Assembly: GCA_964573885.1 (NCBI GenBank)
Contig: CAZNLL010000065.1
Coordinates: 1-21,265 of the forward strand
DNA from: CAZNLL01 sp964573885
GTDB taxonomy: Bacteria > Desulfobacterota > DSM-4660 > Desulfatiglandales > Desulfatiglandaceae
Reading direction: 5' to 3'
Length of the DNA: 21,265 nt
The position numbers and the translations under genes are program-made. Shown here one piece after another: positions 1 to 5,220 of the stretch. The notes below the pieces were generated by a model that did no database searches, had not been told where the DNA came from, and worked only from the letters and a program-made list of their open reading frames with translations. How positions within the stretch are numbered: position 1 is the first letter of the stretch; each line of letters opens with the position of its first letter.

Positions 1-31
1 GAACAGGCATGGTGAAAGGGGTGAATACCCT

Positions 32-481
32 ATGAAAGAATTTTGTAGAAACAATACAATTTTGATGGTTGATGATGACCCTGACGATTTTTTCCTGGCC
101 AGGGCAGCCTTTAAAGAAATCGGCCTGTCTGACGATTTTCAGTTGGTATCAGATGGTCAAGAACTGATGGACTACCTTTACCGGCGCGGGAAATTTATGG
201 GCCTTGAAGATACACCCTTTCCATGCCTCATCTTGCTTGACCTCAACATGCCCCGAAAAGACGGACGGGAGGCCCTCACAGAAATCAAGAACGAATCTAA
301 TTTTCGCCGGATTCCGGTGGTCGTGTTCACCACATCCATGGAGGAGGAAGACATATCACGCAGTTATGAGCTGGGTGCGAGTGGATATATTACCAAGCCC
401 TCTAACTTTGATGCCCTGGTGGAGGTGATGAGTAAGGTGGGAGAATATTGGTTGAAAGTCGTAAGGCTTCCGAATCATTAG
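32..481 (+). CDS. Single-domain response regulator (Rcp1/CheY-like receiver)
   Basis: A 149-residue stand-alone receiver domain, expected to take a phosphate from a histidine kinase and act through protein contact, since it has no output domain. Visible receiver residues are the acidic cluster D14-D16, the phosphoacceptor D70 in LILLDLNMP, T100/T101 and K122 in TKPSN. The long loop between helix 2 and strand 3 (YRRGKFMGLEDTPFP) is typical of the Rcp1 subgroup that serves phytochrome-like and hybrid kinases. The ATG is preceded by GAAAGGGG at 14-21, a good ribosome site. The frame stays open to the window edge, so an upstream start cannot be excluded. Its kinase is probably left of the window. 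The stop codon's last base begins a nonamer repeat array. The family is clear; the partner is unknown. Confidence 0.9.
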   Translation: MKEFCRNNTILMVDDDPDDFFLARAAFKEIGLSDDFQLVSDGQELMDYLYRRGKFMGLEDTPFPCLILLDLNMPRKDGREALTEIKNESNFRRIPVVVFTTSMEEEDISRSYELGASGYITKPSNFDALVEVMSKVGEYWLKVVRLPNH

Positions 482-546
482 GATCGTTGGGATCGTGGAT
501 TCCGTTGGTCCCGTTTGTCTGGTTCGTTCATTTCGTTGGAGATTCT
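481..546. repeat. Degenerate 9-base tandem array
   Basis: From the stop codon of the receiver gene the sequence runs with a period of nine: GGATCGTTG, GGATCGTGG, ATTCCGTTG, GTCCCGTTT, GTCTGGTTC, GTTCATTTC. The core CGTT decays to the right. The same family precedes the structured repeat at the right end of the window (about 21098-21180). Confidence 0.6.
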
Positions 547-712
547 ATTTAACCGCCCGGGTCCGCGTAACGGACCCTTGATTACAGGGACAGAAGATAT
601 TTTTCCCCGGGCGATGCTCCCCGGGGAAAATACGTCCAATGGGTGAGCGAGTGGGGTGCCCAAGGCCTGGGAGATAGCCTCACTCCGTTGTATGAGACAG
701 CCGAACACAAAT
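547..712 (+). repeat. Structured dispersed element, copy 1
   Basis: This is the first of three copies of an element that starts TTTAACCGCCC. Hairpin 1 pairs GGGTCCG (559-565) with CGGACCC (571-577). An invariant 14-base linker, TTGATTACAGGGAC, follows at 578-591. Hairpin 2 pairs 601-611 with 620-630 over 11 bp, TTTTCCCCGGG against its complement. A less conserved 3' part (about 631-712) shares the words AAGGCC and GAGATAGC with copy 2. The strand given is that on which the copies align; the transcribed strand is unknown. It matches no riboswitch or group II intron domain that I recognise. This copy and the next element fill the 392-base gap before the kinase gene; no gene is seen in the gap. 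Confidence 0.6.
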
Positions 713-715
713 CGC

Positions 716-858
716 TTGAACCCTGGAATCCTTGAATCCTTGAATCCTTATAGGATATGAGAAATGAGATAGGAGATTTGGGCAGGGGTCGCACATCGCA
801 CATCCCAGATCGCATATCACGACTAATACCCAATACCCGATACCCAATACCGCGGCGC
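716..858 (-). repeat. Composite short-tandem-repeat element, inverted copy
   Basis: Read left to right it contains 8-base units (GAATCCTT three times, 724-750), a run of decayed ATGAGAT/ACATCCC 7-mers, the fixed spacer GGGCAGGGGTCG (781-792), more ACATC 7-mers, and a run of AATACCC 7-mers ending at a GC-rich GCGGCGC. This is the reverse complement of the element at 5027-5220, in the same order. It is placed on the minus strand for that reason. Confidence 0.7.
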
Positions 859-873
859 TAAGGACTCAAAACT

Positions 874-2049
874 ATGACAAAATCACATCCTGTGTCTCAC
901 ATTTCACAACCCACATCACAGCTCCCAAACCCCACATGTCACATCGCAGAGCCCACATCCCACATCCCACATCCCCGGTTAATCAAGGTCCTGCTCGTGG
1001 AAGACGACGAAGATGATTATGTGATCATCCGGGATGTTTTATCCGAGATTGAAGGACAGAACTATCAACTGGACTGGGCCTCTACCTATCAGGAGGCCAT
1101 GGAAGAAGCGGCCTTTAACCGGCATGACGTCTGTTTGATGGATTATCGCCTCGGGGAATGGGATGGAATTCGGCTCACCCGAAACCTTTTGCAACAGGGC
1201 TTTCCGGCCCCTATCATCCTTCTTACCGGGCTGGGCAGCCACGATGTGGACATACAAGCCATGAGGGAGGGCGTCACAGACTATCTGGAAAAGAATGATC
1301 TTGAGCCTGCCATTCTGGAACGCTCTATCCGGCATGCCATTGATCATTCAAACACCTTGGCGGCCTTACGGAAATCTCAAGAAGATCTGCGCGTCCTGTC
1401 CGGAAAACTCCTGGAGGCCCAGGAAAATGAAAGAAAGATCATTGCCCGGGAGCTCCACGACAGTATTGGTGCGAGTCTGACCGCCATCAGATATGGGCTG
1501 GAGGAAAAACTGCACCGCATGGGCAAAGATGCCTCCCCTCCCGAAGGCATCTCCATGGAGCAAATCATCTCTATAGTGCGCGACACCATCGAGGAAGTCC
1601 ACAGGATTTCCACCAATTTGCGACCCTCGGTTCTGGATGATATGGGCCTGATTACAGCCATCCGATCCCTATGCCGGGAACTTGAGGGAGTTTATGGAGG
1701 CATTCACATAGATACCCGGATTGATATCCTGGAAGAAGAAATCCAGAAGTCCCTAAAGATAGTCATCTACCGGGTATTACAAGAGGCCCTTAATAACGTT
1801 TTCAAACACAGTGGAGCGGATACCGTACATGTGGGTTTAAAAGAAACAGATCGCCGCTTGGAATTGTCCATAAGAGACAACGGCCACGGGTTTGATCCGG
1901 GAAGCAAGCTGGCTCCAGGAGACCGGATAGGCGGAATGGGCCTCGTCGGCATGAAGGAACGGACCGAACTCTCCAACGGAACCTTTGAGATCCTTTCGAA
2001 AAAAGGGGAAGGGACGCTTATAAAGGCTGAATGGGGATGTGGGATGTGA
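874..2049 (+). CDS. Receiver-histidine kinase fusion (REC-HisKA_3-HATPase)
   Basis: A soluble kinase with an N-terminal receiver in place of a sensor domain. Residues 36-155 are REC (acidic cluster E43-D48, phosphoacceptor D90 in CLMDYRLG). Residues about 160-255 are a NarX/DegS-type dimerisation domain with phospho-His195 in ARELHDSIG. Residues about 290-388 are the ATPase, with N-box EALNNVFKHS, DNGHGF and GGMGLVGM. A likely partner is the NarL/LuxR regulator at 2622-3281 (inferred from family pairing and distance). AAGGA at 860-864, nine bases ahead, supports the ATG. Oddly, residues 4-34 (His/Pro/Ser-rich) are encoded by the CACATCCC-type repeat, and the last residues GCGM by the same repeat in opposite orientation. 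No good later start exists before the first REC strand. Confidence 0.88.
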   Translation: MTKSHPVSHISQPTSQLPNPTCHIAEPTSHIPHPRLIKVLLVEDDEDDYVIIRDVLSEIEGQNYQLDWASTYQEAMEEAAFNRHDVCLMDYRLGEWDGIRLTRNLLQQGFPAPIILLTGLGSHDVDIQAMREGVTDYLEKNDLEPAILERSIRHAIDHSNTLAALRKSQEDLRVLSGKLLEAQENERKIIARELHDSIGASLTAIRYGLEEKLHRMGKDASPPEGISMEQIISIVRDTIEEVHRISTNLRPSVLDDMGLITAIRSLCRELEGVYGGIHIDTRIDILEEEIQKSLKIVIYRVLQEALNNVFKHSGADTVHVGLKETDRRLELSIRDNGHGFDPGSKLAPGDRIGGMGLVGMKERTELSNGTFEILSKKGEGTLIKAEWGCGM

Positions 2050-2144
2050 AAAGAAAGTGATCAGTGATCAGTGATCAGTGATCAGTGATCAGTCAATTTG
2101 GGTGCTGGGTATTGGGTATTGAAAAGAAAGTGATCAGTGATCAG
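2041..2144. repeat. TGATCAG heptamer arrays with linkers
   Basis: Five perfect head-to-tail TGATCAG units lie at 2058-2092. They are followed by GGGTATT units (about 2106-2120), the linker GAAAAGAAAG, and two more TGATCAG units at 2131-2144. The left edge (GGGATGT) is shared with the end of the kinase gene. The right edge carries the stop codon of the minus-strand gene that follows. Confidence 0.85.
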
Positions 2145-2565
2145 TAGGGCTTCGATTTTCCAAACCGACAGATGAGCGGACAATGCCACAGAATTGCTCC
2201 GCCTTATTAATCATAGAACTGAGCATTCGTCCGATTTCCGAGAGATCATCATTTAATTGACCTACCTGGGAAGCAGTCAAGTATCCACAATCCCCTGCAA
2301 CCTCAATCCAGTGTTGGCTTTCTAATTGCTCGCCGTCAGCATCGGTGAGTTTGCTTATAAAGTGTCTCTCATATCGTCTCTTTCCCCAAGCTTCAGCAAT
2401 TTGAGCACCAATTGAGCGTGAAGATCGCCGGACTTGATCTGTTAATGAATACATTTCTTCCTTAGGAAAACCTTTGCTTAAATCAAAAATCTCTTTTGCT
2501 ATGGCGCGGGCCTTTTTATAGACCAGCAATTCCCTGAAGCTCCCTGCATGCCCTAATCCACCCAT
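2134..2565 (-). CDS. Four-helix-bundle protein (23S rRNA intervening-sequence protein type)
   Basis: A 143-residue helical protein of the S23/IVP four-helix-bundle family (TIGR02436 type), recognised by LVYKKARAIAKEIFDLSKGFP near residue 14, the helix with SLTDQVRRSSRSIGAQIAEAWGKR at about 40-63, and the final LSEIGRMLSSMI helix. Members were first seen inside 23S rRNA intervening sequences but are common as free-standing genes; their function is unsettled. No rRNA gene lies nearby. The start is supported by AGGGGGAAGAA directly ahead of the ATG on the minus strand. The TGA stop and the last codons (PTDH) fall inside the TGATCAG repeat at 2131-2144, so the original C-terminus may have been replaced by repeat sequence. 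Confidence 0.82.
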   Translation of the reverse strand: MGGLGHAGSFRELLVYKKARAIAKEIFDLSKGFPKEEMYSLTDQVRRSSRSIGAQIAEAWGKRRYERHFISKLTDADGEQLESQHWIEVAGDCGYLTASQVGQLNDDLSEIGRMLSSMINKAEQFCGIVRSSVGLENRSPTDH

Positions 2566-2585
2566 TTCTTCCCCCTAATTTCCAA

Positions 2586-2617
2586 TCAACCGAAGGTTGA
2601 CTGATCACTGATAACTG
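2586..2617. repeat. TCAACC hairpin with ACTGATC array
   Basis: Inverted repeat TCAACC (2586-2591) and GGTTGA (2595-2600) with a 3-base loop, running directly into CTGATCACTGATAACTG. The same pairing of hairpin and array recurs at 3818-3863 and 9530-9572. Confidence 0.6.
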
Positions 2618-2621
2618 TGTC

Positions 2622-3281
2622 TTACTCCTTAGCCACAAGTCCCTTATCAATGGCATATGAGGTGAGGGCGGAGGCGGTGTGGAGGTCCAGCTTTTGCATA
2701 ATGTTAGCTCTATGCTTCTCCACAGTCTTGGGGCTGATGCAGAGGTAATCGGCAATGTCCTTGTTCTGATATCCTTCCCCGACCAGCTTTAAAACCTCTT
2801 TTTCCCGCTGGGTGAGGGTCTCGAAGGAGGATTTCCCCCTGATGGTCTTTCTGCTGTCCAGATAGCCCTCCAAAACCATCTCTGATATTTCCGGGCTCAC
2901 ATATTGTTTGCCCGACAAGACGGCTTTTATAGCCGTCATCAGATCCTCCTGGCCGGAGGTTTTGAGGCAATATCCGTCTCCCCCGGATTTAAAGACTTCC
3001 AGGATATACTCCTCTTTTTTGTGCATGGTGAGGGCCAGTATTTTGGTGTCCGGAGATTGTTGCTTGATTTCTTTGATCACTGCTATGCCGTCCATCTTGG
3101 GCATATTGAGGTCCAAAAGGACAAGGTCCGGATCGGTCTGCCTTATGGTTCGGATGGCGCTCATCCCGTCTCCAGCCTCTCCCACTATCTCCAGATCATC
3201 ATTCATGCCCAACAGGGAGCAGAGCCCTTGCCTGAGTATCTTGTGATCTTCAGCAATCACCACCCGCTTTTTCTCCACCAT
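2622..3281 (-). CDS. NarL/LuxR-family response regulator
   Basis: A two-domain transcription regulator of 219 residues. The receiver domain (1-120) shows E11/D12, phosphoacceptor D57 in LVLLDLNMP, T85 and K107. The C-terminal GerE/LuxR helix-turn-helix (about 155-215) contains LTQREKEVLKLVGEG and SPKTVEKHRANIMQKL. It binds DNA when phosphorylated, as family knowledge indicates; the target is unknown. The start is very well supported by AGGAGG at 3289-3294, seven bases before the ATG. The HisKA_3 kinase at 874-2049 belongs to the class that usually pairs with this regulator type. The two are convergently transcribed, with the four-helix-bundle gene between them. Confidence 0.92.
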   Translation of the reverse strand: MVEKKRVVIAEDHKILRQGLCSLLGMNDDLEIVGEAGDGMSAIRTIRQTDPDLVLLDLNMPKMDGIAVIKEIKQQSPDTKILALTMHKKEEYILEVFKSGGDGYCLKTSGQEDLMTAIKAVLSGKQYVSPEISEMVLEGYLDSRKTIRGKSSFETLTQREKEVLKLVGEGYQNKDIADYLCISPKTVEKHRANIMQKLDLHTASALTSYAIDKGLVAKE

Positions 3282-3443
3282 GATAAGACCTCCTGAAAAG
3301 CAAGCCTATTTCGAACATCCTACCCTGAAATAAGGTAAGATGTAATAGCTTATACATGATCCAACCTATATACCATTCTCAGAAAGACAAGTAAAGTAAA
3401 AGAAAAAACACCAACATAGCCATCACGAATCCGGGAGATACCC

Positions 3444-3815
3444 ATGGCAGATGTTCTAATCGTGGATGACAATCCTGCCTTTAGAAAAATGTTGAAACGG
3501 ATATTGCTCTCAAAATTCCCATCCATGTATATCAGGGAAGCACAGGATGGAAACCGGGCCATCAAAAAGACCGAAAAGCAAGCACCTGATCTGATCTTCA
3601 TGGATGTACGATAACCCGGGGAAAACGGCTTCCAGTTGACAAAGAGAATAAAGAAGGCCTTTCCGGATATTGTCATAATCATGATTACGAGTTATGATTC
3701 GCCCGAGTACCGGGAGGCGGCAACCGAGTCCGGCGCTGATCATTTTATATCCAAAAAGACGTCATCAGCCACAGATATACTGGAGAGAGTGGAAGCCATA
3801 TTTGCGTCCTCATGA
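3444..3815 (+). pseudogene. Receiver-domain gene interrupted by one in-frame stop
   Basis: Reading from the ATG at 3444 (GGGAG ribosome site just upstream) gives a full CheY-like receiver of 123 codons. It has D8-D9, phosphoacceptor D54 in LIFMDVR, TSYDSPEY, and K residues in FISKKT. Codon 57 is TAA (3612-3614), where the family has Leu or Met in the DxxLPG/DxxMPG motif; both flanks stay in one frame to the TGA at 3813-3815. A single TTA or CTA to TAA change explains it, so the lesion looks recent. Translation would stop three residues after the phosphoacceptor, giving a 56-residue fragment that cannot fold as a receiver. A sequencing error is the main alternative. It is divergent from the LuxR regulator at 2622-3281; the 162-base gap shows no clear promoter. 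Confidence 0.75.
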
Positions 3816-3817
3816 CA

Positions 3818-3863
3818 GTCAATCTTCGGTTGACCTGATCACTGATGACTGATTACTGATAAC
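3818..3863. repeat. GTCAAYC hairpin with CTGATCA array
   Basis: GTCAATC (3818-3824) pairs with GGTTGAC (3828-3834), with one G-T wobble. It runs straight into degenerate CTGATCACTGATGACTGATTA units. This is the second of three hairpin-plus-array copies. Confidence 0.6.
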
Positions 3864-3898
3864 TTTTTTTCAATACCTAAAGAGGGAGGCAATTTTCT

Positions 3899-5026
3899 GT
3901 GTTTGGAAAAAGCATAAAACTCTTTACTCTTTTCGGCTTTGAAGTAAAAATTGACTTCAGTTGGATCATTATCGCCATACTCATTGCCTGGTCCCTTTCC
4001 ACCGGCTTCTTTCCGGTCCGCTTCGAAAACCTTTCCACCCGGACATACTGGGTGATGGGGATTGTGGGTGCCATCGGCCTTTTTCTTTCCATTATCGCCC
4101 ATGAATTCGCCCATTCCCTGGTGGCAAGGAAACACGGTATGCCCATGAAGGGGATCACCCTCTTTATTTTCGGCGGCGTCGCCGAAATGGGTGAGGAGCC
4201 ACCCGGACCCAGGGCCGAATTCGACATGGCCGTGGTGGGCCCTCTTTCCAGTTTGGCCATTGCCGCCATATTTTACGGCATTTACAAGGCCGGTGGCGGC
4301 GCTTTACCCCAGGCCATCAGCGGGGTGGTCGCCTACCTGGCCTGGATCAATGCCATTCTGGGGATATTCAACCTGGTTCCCGCCTTTCCCCTGGACGGGG
4401 GCCGCATGCTTCGATCAATCCTCTGGGGCATCAAGGGTAACCTGAATTGGGCAACCCGTATATCCTCACACATTGGATCCGGGTTTGGCATCTTTCTCAT
4501 TATTATGGGAATCATGAATGTACTTTGGGGCAATTTCATGGGCGGCATGTGGTGGTTCGTGCTGGGCCTATTCCTCCGCAGTGCGGCAAAGATGTCCTAC
4601 CAGAGGCTGGTCACCCGCAAATCGTTGCAGGGTGAGCCGGTCCGGAGGTTCATGAAAAGTGATCCTGTCACGGTCAAGGCTGATACGCCGGTAGAAGAGC
4701 TCGTGGAAAATTACATATACAAGTATCACTATAAGATGTTTCCGGTAGTGGAAAATGGGAACCGGCTGGCAGGTTGCGTCACCACAAAGGATGTAAAAGG
4801 CGTTCCCCGGGAGGAATGGCACCAAAAAACCGTGGGAGAAATAGCGGAAAAGTGTGCCCCGAAAAATACCATTGGGCCTGAAAAGGATGCCACCGAGGCG
4901 CTTTCCGTCATGAACCAAAACGGCACCAGCCGTCTCATGGTGGTGGAGGAAGGACGCCTGGTGGGCGTGATCACCCTGAAAGATATGCTGAAATTCCTGT
5001 CTCTTAAAGTGGAACTGGATGAATAG
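3899..5026 (+). CDS. Site-2 protease family zinc metalloprotease (M50) with CBS pair
   Basis: An integral-membrane protease of 375 residues expected to cut within or next to membrane segments of substrate proteins. Zinc ligands are visible: H68 and H72 with catalytic E69 in IIAHEFAHS, and D166 in NLVPAFPLDGGRM. Hydrophobic segments lie near residues 20-38, 52-72, 108-130, 136-163 and 194-228. Two CBS motifs fill about 247-302 and 308-370, the usual C-terminal nucleotide-sensing pair of this subfamily. The start is GTG, chosen because AGAGGGAGG ends nine bases upstream and the reading begins with the usual N-terminal pattern. No substrate is identifiable. It follows the broken receiver gene and ends on a composite repeat. 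Confidence 0.9.
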   Translation: MFGKSIKLFTLFGFEVKIDFSWIIIAILIAWSLSTGFFPVRFENLSTRTYWVMGIVGAIGLFLSIIAHEFAHSLVARKHGMPMKGITLFIFGGVAEMGEEPPGPRAEFDMAVVGPLSSLAIAAIFYGIYKAGGGALPQAISGVVAYLAWINAILGIFNLVPAFPLDGGRMLRSILWGIKGNLNWATRISSHIGSGFGIFLIIMGIMNVLWGNFMGGMWWFVLGLFLRSAAKMSYQRLVTRKSLQGEPVRRFMKSDPVTVKADTPVEELVENYIYKYHYKMFPVVENGNRLAGCVTTKDVKGVPREEWHQKTVGEIAEKCAPKNTIGPEKDATEALSVMNQNGTSRLMVVEEGRLVGVITLKDMLKFLSLKVELDE

Positions 5027-5220
5027 GCGCTTGCGGCGCAAGCGCTGCGGTATCGGGTATTCGGTATTAGTCGTGATGTGTGATCTGGGATGTCCGACCC
5101 CTGCCCAGATCTCATATCCCACATCTCACATCCTATAAGGATTCAAGGATTCCAGGGTTCCAGTGATTTCGCTACTCCTCCACTGATTACTGATCACTGA
5201 TGACTGATAACTGATCACTG
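5027..5220 (+). repeat. Composite short-tandem-repeat element, reference copy
   Basis: The most complete copy. It starts the base after the protease stop codon with a perfect hairpin (GCGCTTGC, GGC, GCAAGCGC, 5027-5045). Then come GGTATTC 7-mers (about 5048-5069), GATGTGTG-type units, the spacer CCGACCCCTGCCCA (5094-5107), ACATCTC/ACATCCC 7-mers (to about 5132), 8-mers AGGATTCA/AGGATTCC/AGGGTTCC (5138-5161), a linker, and six ACTGATC-type 7-mers to 5220. The last unit holds the stop codon of the GH65 gene. The hairpin has no T-run, so it is a poor intrinsic terminator. Confidence 0.75.

Noticed and set aside
547..712. Group II intron 3' end or known riboswitch
   Set aside because: AACCGCC followed by a GGGTCC hairpin is faintly like sequence after intron reverse transcriptases, but there is no domain V motif or reverse transcriptase, and no riboswitch core was recognised.
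2058..2144. CRISPR-like array
   Set aside because: Units are 7 bases, directly abutting, with no spacers.
3612..3614. Recoding of the in-frame stop as an amino acid
   Set aside because: The codon is TAA, not TGA or TAG, so selenocysteine or pyrrolysine insertion is not expected, and no recoding structure is visible.
3350..3682. Minus-strand 110-codon frame
   Set aside because: It is opposite the interrupted receiver gene, whose plus-strand translation shows clear family motifs.
5027..5045. Intrinsic terminator for the M50 protease gene
   Set aside because: The hairpin is perfect but has no T-run, and it recurs as part of the composite element elsewhere.
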